Below are positions 36,592-49,589 of a stretch of 64,000 bases of DNA, piece by piece. A program made the position numbers and the translations under genes. Location of the stretch: assembly GCA_963921425.1 (NCBI GenBank), contig OY992834.1, positions 4,340,001 through 4,404,000 on the forward strand, given 5' to 3'. Below the pieces are notes generated by a model, which saw nothing but the letters and a program-made list of their open reading frames with translations, did no database searches and had not been told where the DNA came from. Within the stretch, counting starts at the first letter, position 1; every line of letters starts with the position of its first letter. This DNA comes from Dryas octopetala. Lineage: Eukaryota > Streptophyta > Magnoliopsida > Rosales > Rosaceae.

Positions 36592-36830
36592 CTACCAAGC
36601 GCTTGACAATTCTCACCGAGCACTCGGTAGATACATCTGCAACCTAACCTGCATTTAGAAACCCAACCTGCATCTTCAAGTTGCATCTGCAACCTAAAAC
36701 ATATTATCTACAACTTAAAAAGATGCATCTGCAACATAAAAAAAATATATGCAATACAAAAAGATACATCTGCAACCTAAAAATGGGCAGATGCAGGATG
36801 CATCTGCATTTACCGAGCGCTCGGTAGTAT
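36592..36830. repeat. Degenerate 'gatgcatctgcaaccta' repeats between ACCGAGC motifs
   Basis: Five or six degenerate copies of 'gatacatctgcaacctaa' (36630-36805) lie between 'caccgagcactcggtag' (36614-36630) and a perfect 16-bp palindrome TACCGAGCGCTCGGTA (36811-36826). It may be a decayed transposon with sub-terminal repeats. The type is unknown. Confidence 0.55.
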
Positions 36831-39800
36831 CTTTTTTCACTTCGCGTGCGCATACACGGACAGATTAAGGTTGAACCTAATTTTTTATTTGACTAGATTT
36901 TCAGTTAAAAATATTTTAAAATCAGGATTTTGGGAATAATTTACCCAAAATATTAGTAGAAGGTTTAAAATACATTATATATAAATATATAATGTGAGGT
37001 GGGGATTCCGGATTCCTATTCCTTGGTAGGAGATAAGTATGACTATGTCCGAGCATAGGAACTAGGAAGTGATCCTTGGACTGTGGAAAAAGTTTTTTCT
37101 TTTCCGCGTAAAGAAGAAATCATGGAGATGTGGAAAAAGGATTAAAAGTGAAACATGAACTAGGTGGGTTGGGCCCATGGGTCATTAGGTGGGTGGGTGT
37201 GGGTCATGGGTGGCTGAGTGGGCTAATTAGTTGATGCTTGGATTTTTACCAAAAATAGCAATTTTTGATTTTGTGCTAGTGGGGAACCTAGTTCTTTCCC
37301 TCCATTAGTTTCTATGATTTGACCAATTTGCACTTTCAATAATTGTATATTTTTGAAGGTGGTCTTGGTTGCAATGAGTTTCACTGGTTTTGAAAATGTT
37401 CCATCACCTTGAGTTTCCCATTGATTCAACTACACACCACTACACCAAAAGTTTTTTTATTGTTGGGTACAAGGAGGGCCAACAAGAACACAGAACCAAC
37501 AGCACGTATTTTTGGGCCTATAAATCCCAGATAAGCCTTCTTAACAAATGACCATTGAGCCCAAGTTATTCATAATGTCCAGCCCAATAAGATTACAAAG
37601 GATTTCCCATTGTGAGCCAAACTAATTTATAATCAACCCAAAAGGAAACTGCAGGGCTGAGCACTCTACGTCTCTACGTTCTGTGGACTTTGTAGTAGCT
37701 GATAAAAGACAGCGACCCAAGGCCCACCCGGGCCCACTGCAGATTTATGGTGCTTCTGGGTTTCTGCCAAGCCTCCAGCAGAGGAAGATTTACAAAAGAG
37801 CAATACTAAGCTCCTGACCTTTTGGATATATACTCAAAACACCAATATTATTTTGGTTGGTATAGTTAAAATACTATACTATTCGCAGTTGTTGGATAAC
37901 CCAGTTAAAAATATAGTTAAATTATCCATTATGCACCTAAATTCGATTTCCTTTCCCAACTAAAAAAAAAACACCCTATTATTCTTATTTGTATTTTTAC
38001 ATATTCCATTTGTATCCTGTTACTTTACTATTCGTATCTTCTTACATGAATAATGTATCCTTCAAATTAAAATTATAGTGATGTGTCCTTCTTAAAACGT
38101 ATTTTTACCTTTAGACATTTTATTGGCCTATTCGCGCCACGTCAAATGTACATCCAAGTAAGCGCTACGTTAGTTTATTTAACGGAGTTTGTAACGGACT
38201 TGACGGAATATGGTATTTGTAAAGTTCGGGGGACAAAGTGAGAGAAATAAAGTTTCATGGGTCAAATTGAAAATCGAAGTTATTTTTAGAGGGCATTGGC
38301 GCGAATAAGCCCATTTTATTTTGTACTTTGATATATTAGTTTACTGTTTGTGCTTTGTTACACCAACAACTATATTCTTCAATGTAAAATTATAGTCATA
38401 TGTAAAAGTTTCAAAATTAATTGAAGAACTTAAAATATCCGTATCCTTCTTATATCATATTTATACCATTAAAATTTTTTTTATGTACATTTATGTATTA
38501 TCATTCGTACCCTTAAAAAGAAAAATCATAATAAGCAAACTACTTTATCCTATAAAATATATTACATTGAACTAACTCATACTAGATCTCATGTGCAAGT
38601 TCACTACCAATCTAGCACACGTACCCATAAAATCAACTGATTAGAATCACCAGATTGAGCACATGCATGGTTTATGCGCATTACTCCATGTATATGATTA
38701 TGTCAACCCCACTGTGGTCATTAATAATTAATGATACTTTTTCCAAGGAAAATATACACTGCTTTGCTATATATATATATATGTGCATGTGTTGCACCTA
38801 ATGGCACATGATATCGATACATAATAAATAAAGCTGGGGGACTCTTTCAGATACATGATTAACACGTTCAATTGTGTCAGATAGTAATGAAAATTATGAA
38901 GGAAAACATCATCCAAACCCTATGCATATGCAAATAATAATGCATGGCATATTCTTCTTCCCCTTCCTTTAAGGATAGAGAATTTAATTTGTCAAAGAAT
39001 TATTAAGGATATATACGTACCATTCAGTTTTAGGTCAATAAGTGAGATATATAATTTTGTAAAATGATTAGAATTTGTTTAATTATTTATTTGAATGGGG
39101 TTGGGAAACTTTCAAGTATTCAACTCCTTTTGTCTCATTTTCTTGTTCCACACGTACCCATCTGTGTGAAAGATCAAATATGCTTAATTGAAACCTAATT
39201 AAAGATGCCTCTCCGACTTTTTGGAACCTGGAGTCAGCTCTGTTTTAGAGGGAGAAATGAACAAATAACAATTAGTTATAATTATAAACAAGCAAATAGC
39301 AATAATATATGATATATCCAAAGAGATTAATAAGGGCGAGAAACAAAGAAAATAAAACCTAGCTACCTAGTTATTATTTATTTCATGGTTTGAAATTAAT
39401 TTGAAGTTTGCAGTACTACATATCATCCCATATTGTTAATTCCTACACCATTAATTGTTTTATTCCCAGATCTCGTATATGGATTTCATATGTCTGACAC
39501 CTACTTAATAATTTAAGTGGAATAAATCGAATGAGCTAAGCAACAAGAAGGTACTGAATCGTTTTCCAAACTATATATCCCCCAAAACATCATATCTAAT
39601 ACATGGTGTATTGGCCTGCAAAAAAAAAAATAAATAAAAAAAAATAAATAAATACATGGTGTATTGGTGTGCAGCTCATTAAATAAGAATAAGATTATTA
39701 ATCATATTGGGCAAACTCCAGGGGTATATAATGATATAAGCATTCAACTGAACAAAATCACTGTAGCTTACTAACGGACAGTTCTTTCAAATTTAGATCT

Positions 39801-41215
39801 GAAACAACAAAAAACTTATGATAAGAAGAAGTAATAATTAAAAATAAAGTTAAATAAAGGAGAGAAATAAAGATGGAGCTTAATAATCGATCCTTTGCCC
39901 TATGTCACATGGAAAATAAGGAAGAAAGTGAAAAAGCTGTGGGTCTGTGTTGAGAAACAAAATCATCATCTGCGGTGGGTCTGTGTTACTTATTAAATGA
40001 TGACCCCATGAAAAGTAGGTAGCACCGGTAAATCGAACAATTGGATACCCCCACAAGAATTTTGGACCAGTTTTAATTAAAGATGGTGGACCCAACTCAG
40101 AATATTGCAAACTCAACTTTAATCCTTGCAACATTAATTAATTTCAGCTAGCCTCTCTTTTAATTTACTTCTGATAATGAATTACTACATCCCCCAATCT
40201 CTAAGCAATTTCAATTAATGTTAGGTTGATTTTGTACATGTACAATATTGCACCAACCATGTAATGATGGAAGCATCAAATGCAAATTGTCTATCACTAG
40301 TTAATTCAGAACAGCCTCAACATAATGGAGATGACATATTCATTAGGAGAGAAAGAAATTAAGACACCCATCAAGAATATCTGTGCTTATTGTGCATTTA
40401 AGAACACTTCAATCACCATCATTAGTGTGATATATGGGAAACCCTATTTAATTGTCTTTGAATCTTTGATAGTGTTCTCTTGTTTGACATCTTATATTGT
40501 CGTGGAGTTCAGATTATAGTTTAATGAGAATAATTTACCTATTCCCTTAATAATAACATGTGGTATCCCCTCGGCCTCTCACTATCTCTATCTTTCTCTC
40601 TCCCTAAGTGAGATATCACTTATCCCTATTACTGAGACAGGTAAGTTATTCTTTAATTTAATATATTATTAGATAGTATCATAAAAGAGGAGTATGAATT
40701 ACTCTTGTAATTTTTCAAATTAATCCTTTTTGTTAAAGAAATAAAAAGACGAGCAGCTAGTATACAAACATTTGCATGATATACAGTCGGATCCATCGAC
40801 CCTCAAAATTACATCTTAGAATGAAAAGTGGTAAATCCGTCCATCCAACAGCCCACAAGTAACCTATGCTATCCGGTGTCGGCATCATAGCACAATCCAT
40901 AAATGAAAGACAGTAACGAAGGTGAGGAAGCTTCATTGCAACCCATTTAACCTTGTTTTTTTTCACTGCGTTGAAAAGCAAAGGGTACCAACGTATTAAT
41001 TATTTTTTTTGGCAGTACCAACGTATTCATTTTTTTTTGGCTAAGGTAACAACGTATTCATTGATCATAAAGAAAAAGGAAGAAAAGCGAGTTGCTGGAA
41101 GATTGGAAGTAGATATAGAAAAAGTGAAACTGAAATGGTCCCCTAAACGACTAAGTGACTTCCTACCAAAAACAGAGAAAAAATAAAACAAAATAAAATA
41201 AAAATCAAAGGGTAC
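36831..41215. other. Intergenic DNA around the 187-bp MITE, no gene seen
   Basis: AT-rich with (TA)n at about 38768-38782 and poly-A/TAAA runs at about 39620-39655. Short open frames at 37223, 39880 and 40325 have no domains and no splice partners. No RNA gene recognised. Confidence 0.5.
38125..38311. mobile_element. Mutator-like MITE with perfect 9-bp target duplication
   Basis: Ends GGCCTATTCGCGCCA and (complement of right end) GGCTTATTCGCGCCA. Exact 9-bp repeats CATTTTATT at 38116-38124 and 38312-38320. A 187-bp element with no ORF. TIR plus 9-bp duplication fits the Mutator superfamily. Confidence 0.88.
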
Positions 41216-41222
41216 TAGTTTC

Positions 41223-41277
41223 CACGTGTACGGCCTGTGTGTCACCACGTGTACGATTGATTCGATGATAGCACGTG
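41223..41277. promoter_or_regulatory. Three G-boxes upstream of the DYRK kinase gene
   Basis: CACGTG occurs at 41223-41228, 41246-41251 and 41272-41277, 300-350 bp before the start codon, with spacing of 23 and 26 bp. The first two are followed by TA and the third by GG. Clustered G-boxes/ABREs are bound by bZIP and bHLH factors. Functional relevance is inferred. Confidence 0.6.
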
Positions 41278-41432
41278 GGGGCCCACCAAACCCAAAACCC
41301 CCAAAACCCTCGGCCCTCGCTTTTCAAAGTTGGTAAGACACCACACCACCTTGTATTTCTTTTAGCTTCAGTTTTACATCAGACATTGAAACAGCATATA
41401 GAGAGAGAAAGCTTTCTCTCTCTCTTACAAGC

Positions 41433-41615
41433 ATGCAAACCCTGAACAATGTCATAGTTTCCACTTTTGTCCCTCTCACTCCTCCTTTATTCACATGCAC
41501 TCACCTCTACTCTCGCCACTACCACTACTACTACTACTACTACTCCAGCTCTGAATTTCCGAGTACTTATCGGTCATGGCGGTCTCGGATGTCGAGGCAG
41601 TGCTGCAATTCTTGA
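41433..41615 (+). other. Upstream ORF overlapping the kinase start
   Basis: An ATG at 41433 opens 60 codons in another frame and runs past the kinase start at 41576. A three-codon mini-ORF (ATG TCA TAG) starts at 41448 and another ATG lies near 41498. If transcription begins upstream of 41433, scanning ribosomes meet these first. Just before them, 41401-41422 is a perfect GA/CT palindrome centred on AAGCTT. It is a predicted regulatory feature, not a protein claim. Confidence 0.45.
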
Positions 41616-44600
41616 GGAAAAACGGGTTTTCGGAGGCGGAGTCGGCTCTCAAAGAAGATATGATTGAAAAAGGCGATCTGGGTTCTTTCGATTACGAGAA
41701 ATTTGTCTTTCCGACGGCACCGCCACTGCCGCCGGTCAGAATTCCTGCGAGTTTCCGGAGATCGGAGGTTCCGGGTGGCGGCGAATGCTCGAGATCGAGC
41801 TCCGAGGGCGATGAGTTCGTGAGCATGGGGTCTTCTACTCCCAATAGGTGCTCCTCAGGTAGTTCAAGTTGTTGACTTTTATCAAAATTCAGCTTCTGAT
41901 TGATTTCTATGAGCATTTTGTTATCATTATTATTGTATTGTTCACCTCCAGCATTCTACTCAGTTGTACTTGTCTCACTCTCATTTGACCAACTAACTGT
42001 ATGTTTTCAGATTACTATTGTTATTTGATGTTTTGGGTCTAAAATGACTAGAAATCATGGTTTTTTTTTATTTTTGTTATTTATTCTTCTCTTTGATCCC
42101 AGACATATTTTAGTTTGTTGCTTTTTCTAAAATGTTAAATTGAACTTGTTTGGTGCTATCTTCTCTGATGGGGCATTACTGCACAGAACTTCAACTGCCA
42201 TTTCCTCTATTTTGTCAAACTTTTCCCTCCCTATTTCAGTATGTTATTAGAATTAAGCCTGAAGGGGAATATGTGCCTCAAATGTCTTTTAGTAAACTTA
42301 CGCAATTTATAGTGAGCCCACTTTTCAGTCTTTTCTAGAATCATACGTCTTTTATTCCTAGTCTTTTGTCTTTCTGTTCTACTTCTACCCCTTTTATGAG
42401 TTTCATACAAGAAACACTAACTTGCCAAAACTTGCGCCTTTTTTGAGATAAATAAAACTGGCATAACTTTTGCTGCCAAATCTTTGGGAATCGACCTTGA
42501 GGGTTCCATTAGATGGAATAAGAAATTTGCTTGCCACTTGAACCTTTTGTCACTGATCTGTAAACGATGTGCACATTTCAAGGCATGCTGGCAAATGAAC
42601 TAAGCATAGAGCACCTGTAATAGCTTGAGGCTTATTGAGTGCTTTTAAGAATTCAGAAAAGATTTCCTAGTGATTGTGTTGCCTTTATTTCTTTCTGTTA
42701 GTTGGTAGTGAATTATAGAAGTCTCACCCTTTTTCCCTTTTGCAGAATTTACAAATCCATATGGAATTCGGTCTACATCTCCAGGCAGTTCCAAAGCTTC
42801 ATCTGATAGATTCTCTCAATTTGGCACAGCACGCGACTATGATTTTGATATGCAAAATGACCTGTTCTGGCATGACGAGAAAGATGATGGAGACTTCATG
42901 ACTCCTTGTTTTGAAGGGCCAGACTACTTTGGCTGTCCCAGTGAGGATAAGTTCATCATGACTACAGATACAGACAAGCAAAACGAGAATCTGCTGGGTC
43001 TGAATTATAAATCTGAAGCATTTCAATCAGAAATAAGCCTCAATTACTTGGACAAGAGTTGTCTCATTAATATTGCCCCTATCAATGATAAAAGTGAGGC
43101 TTATGTGACAGATTATTATTATTTTGATAAGAAAAATAAGCTTGAAGGAGGCTTTAAGGAGAAGCCAGAGGGATGTGCTCATTGTGGTTCTTCAGACCCC
43201 CTTTGCAATTGCTATGTTAGAGCTGAAGGGTTTTGTGACGAAAATTCTGCAGACAGCTACCTGAGCTCGAAAGAAACTGATTTGAGTAATTGTCAATTAA
43301 AGGTTTTGGGAGGTATTCCTTCCACTGATATTGAATCTGCTCCATATCATAGAATAAGCAAGAGTTCTAACTCCTCTGGTAAAAGGAGTTCCACAAGTGA
43401 AAAGGTTGAAAATTTCAAAGGTTCCTCTGGTTTAGATAGTAAGGCTGCAGAGAAAAACTTCTTGCCAAATGGAATTGGCAGCCATGGAGTTGGAGATAGT
43501 GAAGTAAATGATGGATCCCATGAGCCTGAGGCTGCTGCTGATGGAGATGGTGTTGCTACTGATGATCTTTTGATGTACAATACTGACCAGGATGAATATG
43601 AAGTTTTCAACTTAAGAATCATACACAGAAAAAACAGGTTTGCTGGACATAGTCTGCTTTCTATTGTTTTGATTGTGTCAAAGCTGAATTCTTGGTGTGG
43701 ATTCTGTGTAAGCTAGATTTTAAATCACTACAAGGCAACTTAATAAGTTGCCATTTGTAAGGCATTGGCAGCTTACTGATTCAACTTGACTAAGAAGAAG
43801 CACTTACCTTGAGAGGAAATATTTGTATCTATGTGTTGATATAGGTTTGAGCTTGTGTATATGTATGTTGATAGGTAGCCATCAATCATACTCATGTGTT
43901 GTGCCACTTACAGGACTGGATTTGAAGCAAACAAGGATCTGCCAATAGTGCTAAAGACTGTAATTGCAAGCAGATACTATATAACAGACTATCTAGGTTC
44001 AGCTGCTTTCAGTAAGGTTGTACAGGCTCATGATCTTCACACAGGCGTTGATGTTTGCCTGAAGATCATAAACAATGATAAAGATTTTTTTGATCAGAGT
44101 TTAGATGAGATTAAACTTCTAAAGTTTGTCAACAAGCACGACCCTGCTGATGAACGCCACATTCTACGACTTTATGACTACTTCTATCATCAGGTACGTC
44201 TTTCTGTTCCAATATTAAAAGAACAATGTTGTTTTAATTTGCTTCATTTAAGTGGGACGTGCTAAATGATGATTTTGTCTTTTTCTTTTCTAGGATGATT
44301 GACTGGAAGTCTTACAATAGTATGCATTCTTTAAATTATTTAGTATGCCTAAATTTCTTCTTGATAAAACAGGAGCATCTCTTCATTGTTTGTGAACTCC
44401 TTCGGGCAAACCTGTACGAATTTCAGAAGGTCAATCAAGAATCTGGTGGAGAAGCTTACTTTACATTAAGAAGGTTGCAGGTTTGTTTGACTATTAACTT
44501 GTAATGCTTTCCCTACTGATATATCTATTTTCATGTCCATGTGTTGGATCTATCTATGTTCATGTGCATGCTTTTGATGTTTAGAATCCATTTCTGTGGC

Positions 44601-45949
44601 CCAGGCTATATAGTTCTTCAAGTGAAAATACTTTTACTTTTCCACATCTACTTTCAAGTATATAGCAATCCAATCAACATGGTTTTTCAGCTGCTTCAAA
44701 AATGAATTAGAAATAACAAGCCAGTATGGAACTTAATGGTACTCTCTTAACAGGTTGTAACCCGTCAATGTTTAGAGGCATTGGAATATTTGCATCACTT
44801 GGGAATTATTCACTGTGATCTAAAGCCTGAAAACATTCTTATAAAAAGTTACAGAAGATGTGAAATAAAGATCATCGATCTTGGAAGCAGTTGCTTTCGC
44901 ACAGACAATTTGTGCCTATATGTACAATCTCGTTCCTATAGAGCTCCTGAAGTCATTCTTGGCCTCCCTTATGACGAGAAGATTGACATGTGGTCTCTTG
45001 GCTGTATCTTGGCTGAGCTATGCTCTGGGGAAGTATGTCTCTGCTTGGCTTGGTTTTTTCATAATGTCAAAATTTGATTGTATTGTTAATGATTCCATGC
45101 TGGATGGCCTAATTCTTTTGTACCCTGTGAACTTAATACTCCATTTATAGCCTCTGATTATGTTCTTTTCTTTACTTTTCCATCAACTTGAAGGAATAAT
45201 TCCTCTGATAAAATATACCTACATAAATAGAGTTGTGTTGATAATATCTGTCTGATCGATCAGGTGCTCTTTCCAAATGATGCGATTGTAACTATCCTTG
45301 CACGCATGATTGGAATGCTTGGTCCTATTGATCTGGATATGTTAGTGAAAGGTCGAGAGACAGACAAGTACTTCACAAACGAATTGGATCTTTACCACAT
45401 AAATGAGGTGCATATTCCAAATCCTTCTCCCTAAATGTGAATAGTAGTAGACTTTTTTTAAAGTGTGTCATGGTGCACTTAAAACATTCCTATTTGAGTA
45501 ATGTGGAAAAATGTATCTTGCAGCTTAGTATTTGACACGTTTCTCTTATAGATGGTGAAAAGAGGCAATAGTTTTAGTTACACTAGGATATTTCTTTGAA
45601 TTTAAATTTGCTCATTCTACAGAATTGAAAACTATTATGGATGTTTCTGGTCTTCCTCTTAATAGAAAATCATCAATTTTTTTTCTATTTTATTTGTTCT
45701 TAACGAATATGGCATTTGGACTAATGCCTGCCATTCCATATTTAGGAGACAAACCAACTAGAATACATAATCCCTGAGGAGTCCTCTTTGGAGCATCACC
45801 TGCAAGTAACTGATTTTGGGTTTCTCGACTTTGTGGGAAGCTTGCTTGAAATCAATCCCCAGAGACGCCCAACTGCGAAGGAAGCACTAGAGCACCCATG
45901 GCTTTCCTACATCTATGAATCCGGTTCTTCTAAACTTGTGGGGAAATAG
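41576..45949 (+). CDS. DYRK-type protein kinase with N-terminal LisH motif
   Basis: Seven exons: 41576-41858, 42746-43637, 43914-44193, 44373-44480, 44754-45032, 45264-45407 and 45746-45949, all GT-AG, encode 729 aa. The LisH-like start ([20 protein letters not shown]) is shared with plant DYRKs. A long acidic/Ser-rich region (about 60-390) precedes the kinase domain (about 413-716). Catalytic residues: K442, HCD with D543, DLG with D563, and activation segment Y577[10 protein letters not shown]. DYRKs autophosphorylate the tyrosine of this loop and then act on Ser/Thr. The closest Arabidopsis candidate is At2g40120, by resemblance and gene order. Plant DYRKs such as At3g17750 are longer, so this is the short type. 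An AATAAA at 46190-46195 is a candidate polyadenylation signal. No damaging change is seen. Confidence 0.93.
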
Positions 45950-47222
45950 CTCCTCTTGTGGCTTTATTCAGTTTTGAAGAGCACTTTGTGAGCAGATACT
46001 GCGTCCTGTGAGCACAGGACTGGGATGCCCTTCAAATTTCAATTTTGGTTTTGTGTACATGCTGTGTTTTGCATTGTCTCTCGTATATTCTCATGCTAAT
46101 TATCACATTCATAAGTTTCCGTACAAAATGCTCAGTCCACATGGTTGTTGGCATAAGGCAAGGTCTGAGTGACTAGGTCATAGAAATGTAATAAAATCAT
46201 TATGGCATCGATTTGGTTTTTAGTTGCCAATTAGTATTGAATTTCTATAATAAACTGCATTTTAGTATGGTGTTGCCTTCCTGCTTCATTCTTTTAAATG
46301 AAATGCAAGTTCCTTGTGCTTGAAAGCTGTCTATTCTCTCTCCAACCAAATCGGCCACAATCAATACACTTTTTTTTTTGGGCCATTAACAATCAGTACA
46401 CTTGACTAGTTGCCTCTCAGATTATATTTTGGTCCCTCTTCTCTTCTAATTTTTTGGGCTCAACCACTTTGCCTCTTTCAAATTCCAAGACTTGTAATCG
46501 AATGCACTTATGCACCTAAGTTAATCTCTTATGCACCTAAGTAGATTAACTGATTAAGCTTGACCAAAAAAAATAAAGCTTGAAACCACTTGTCAAACAA
46601 TTTAACATGTTATATTGCCACACAACAATCAATTATATAAACTTTTATGAAATATTTTTAGATTAACAGACTAACAGTATGATAAATTGATAATATATCA
46701 ATATTATGAAATGAGAAAGGTGTTTGGTTGAAATGGAAAAGAGAAAACATAAAAAAATAATAATAAAATGTCTTGCTTCCACTTTTGATCATCATTATTC
46801 ATTGGTGGTGAATTTATCAAAGGACAGCAACGTTGGTCTTAAAGAAGGAAAGATTGTCTCTTCTGATTGGCGGGACTAGGATTCACTTTCGCACTTTTCT
46901 CTAAAGTCCACGCTCTCCATTAGCGCGTGCAAACCACTACCCATCCATTCCAAAAAGTAAAGACCACATCCCACCGTCCCAGTCACAACTCCCACGCCCT
47001 CAAAACTCTTTCACTCGCCTCGAAAGCGCGTTGGCCCGCGCAACCCCAGCCCCTCTCTCTCTAGACTTCGTCGAAGAAGCATCGCCGAGAAAACAAGGAA
47101 CAAGAGAGAGAGTTTTGATTGGCTTGGCTTGGCTTATGAGTTATGAGGAGTGTTAGATTAGATTAGACGAGTCCAGTTAAAGAACAAAGGCCCAATCAAT
47201 CACCCTCCCTCTGACAGCAATA
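45950..47222. other. Kinase 3'UTR and HAD-gene promoter region
   Basis: The left part is the kinase 3'UTR. At 46507 and 46528 'cttatgcacctaagt' is repeated. The stretch from about 46900 becomes C-rich and lacks a clear TATA box, which suits a broadly expressed gene. No further gene seen. Confidence 0.5.
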
Positions 47223-49589
47223 ATGGCTGCTGAGTTGACTCAGGGCGAGGTGGTGTACTCGCCCAAAACTCTTCAAGTATGGCGAGCCTTGCTCAACTGG
47301 TTCGCCTTCTTCTTCCAGATCTTCCTCCAAATCCTCAGAGCTCTCGGCCACCACCCTCTCCTCTCTTCCTCCTCTTCTTCTTCTTCTTCAACTTCCTTCA
47401 AAGCCTTGCCCACCGTCGAGCTGCCGGAGCACGACTCTTCCACCGCCTCTGCCGTCCAAATCGCCGATACTCCCGCTTCCGACTCCGACGACCGTTTCCA
47501 GAAGCTCACGGTACGGTTCCTTCGGTCCAAAAGTTTGAAATTCAGAAACTTTATATTTTTGAAGCCTATGATGTAATTTCACTGTTTGTACAAATTTTTA
47601 TTTTTGGTGTTGCTGTCTAAAATTATTGCTCTTTTGTATTAATTCAGAAAATTTGATTTTGCTATTAGGGGATAAAATATTTGAATTCAGACAAAAAAAA
47701 AATCATATATATATTTAGAAGTTCTTGGAAAGCAAATTAGTTAGTTTACTAAAACTGGATATGAATGAAAATATAAAAGAGAGAGAGATGTGGGTATCCA
47801 ATGTGCACCTTTTTTTTGTTTGTCTAACAGTAAGACTTTTACAGGTAGTTCTTGACTTGGATGAAACTCTGGTGTGTGCATATGAGACATCTAGCTTGCC
47901 GAATGTTGTTCGAAATCAAGCAACAGAAGGTGGGTTGAAGTGGTTTGAGCTTGAATGCCTATCTTCAGACAAGGTGCTTTGCTTAACTAGAACGAATCAT
48001 TCCTCATCTAATTGATTGATCAACTTGTATTTGTTCAAAAGATAAAATTTTTGTTTACATGAGTGTGTTGGAGTTTGAAGGAATGTGAAGGAAAACCCAA
48101 GGTCAATTATGTTACAGTCTTTGAGCGTCCGGGGTTGCTAGACTTCTTAAGACAAGTTAGTGAGTTTGCTGAGATTGTGTTGTTTACTGCTGGTCTTGAA
48201 GGTTTGCTTATGACTTTCCATTTCTTTGTTTTTTTTCTTTCTCTTTGCACTTCCCTTTTCCTCTACCTTTTTGGAATATTTATGGTTTTGACTTTTGAAT
48301 GATAACAGGTTATGCTAGACCACTTGTTGACAGAATAGATGTGGAAAATCGAATCAGCTCGCGACTTTATCGGCCTTCAACAACTAGCACGTAAGTGCTG
48401 CTTCCTGTATTTTCCCATATTTTGTTATAATTGTTGGCCTCTTTTTCCAGAATTTATAGCTATTGACCGGAAAACCTCACCTGAGTTGTCTTCTAATTGA
48501 GTGTGATAAATGTAGATATCTTGTTGGACTTGGCTGAATGGTGGGTTGTTGGTCAATTCTCTATGCATGCACAATGCACATGAATGACGCCCCCTCCGCC
48601 AAATTCTTTTCTTGTTTCCCCAGCTGATGATCAATGTTGATATTGAACGTTGTGTATTTGTGTTGAAGTTTTGGGCTTACACATTTTAGAAGAGAGTGAA
48701 CAGGTTTTGGCATCTTTGGTATGGATATACAATTTTAGATCTGATTCTTTAAAGTATAGGTACTTAGTAACAGGAAATCACATAACAAGTTATAAGCATG
48801 CAACTGTTCAAAAAATCCCTCCTCTGGCAAGCTATGTTTTATTGGTTCTCTTTATACTGGCAAAACTATTCAATTGAAGTTAAATGATAAGGGATGCTTG
48901 GATGCTCAAGTTAAAAACGGAAGTAATTGCTTACCAAGGTGATGGCCTCATATAAATTACTATGGAAGACATTATGGAATCATTGCAAATTTAGGAACAT
49001 ATCATAAGATTCTCATTAGATGTTTATACACTTCCACACTTTTTATGTTCCTAATTTTTATTACTTCAAGTCCTTATCCCAAATTTTGGATGTAGAGTTT
49101 TGGGTGTATGGCTTCATGAGTGTTGTTATAAACATTTTGTTTAATAACCCAAGTTTTGTAAAACCTCTAATGCTGGATGAATACAGGGAATACCGGGAGC
49201 ATGTCAAGAATCTCTCTGGCCTATCAAAGGATATGCGTCGAATTGTTATTGTTGACAATAACCCTTTCAGTTTCTTGTTGCAACCTCTGAATGGAATTCC
49301 TTGCATTCCGTTTTCTGCCGTGCAAGTACATGATACGCAGGTAGATAGAAAGATCTAACTTCTGAAATTTCAGTATCTCTTCACCAGTTATCAGTTAACT
49401 TTTTCTGTTTCACCTCTTTATCTCCTTTATTCATTTCCTCTTAACCTTGTTGTTCAGCTTTTGGATGTTCTTCTCCCACTCCTTAAGCACCTCTCACTGC
49501 AGAAAGACGTGAGACCTGTGCTTTACGAAAGGTTTCACATGCCCGAATGGTTTCAGAAACAGGGAATTCCTTCATCTAGTTGGACATAG
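47223..49589 (+). CDS. SCP1/FCP1-like HAD phosphatase
   Basis: Six exons: 47223-47510, 47845-47973, 48081-48201, 48309-48390, 49187-49340 and 49458-49589, all GT-AG, encode 301 aa. Residues about 17-42 form a hydrophobic segment (WRALLNWFAFFFQIFLQIL), followed by a Ser run coded by a (TCT)n microsatellite. The HAD catalytic motif DLDET is at 100-104 with nucleophile D100. Motif II is in VLFTAG, and the acidic motif is VDNNPF (D230). FCP1-homology enzymes dephosphorylate Ser in target proteins such as the RNA polymerase II CTD; the substrate here is unknown. The best Arabidopsis match I recall is At3g55960. The acceptor of exon 3 (TTGAAG|GAA) is weak but keeps frame and family homology. Intron 4 is about 800 bp. 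Confidence 0.92.

Noticed and set aside
43347..43622. Minus-strand ORF in kinase exon 2
   Set aside because: Shadow of the coding exon.
44259..44504. Plus-strand ORF across kinase intron 3 and exon 4
   Set aside because: It reads through the intron; exon 4 alone continues the kinase domain in frame.
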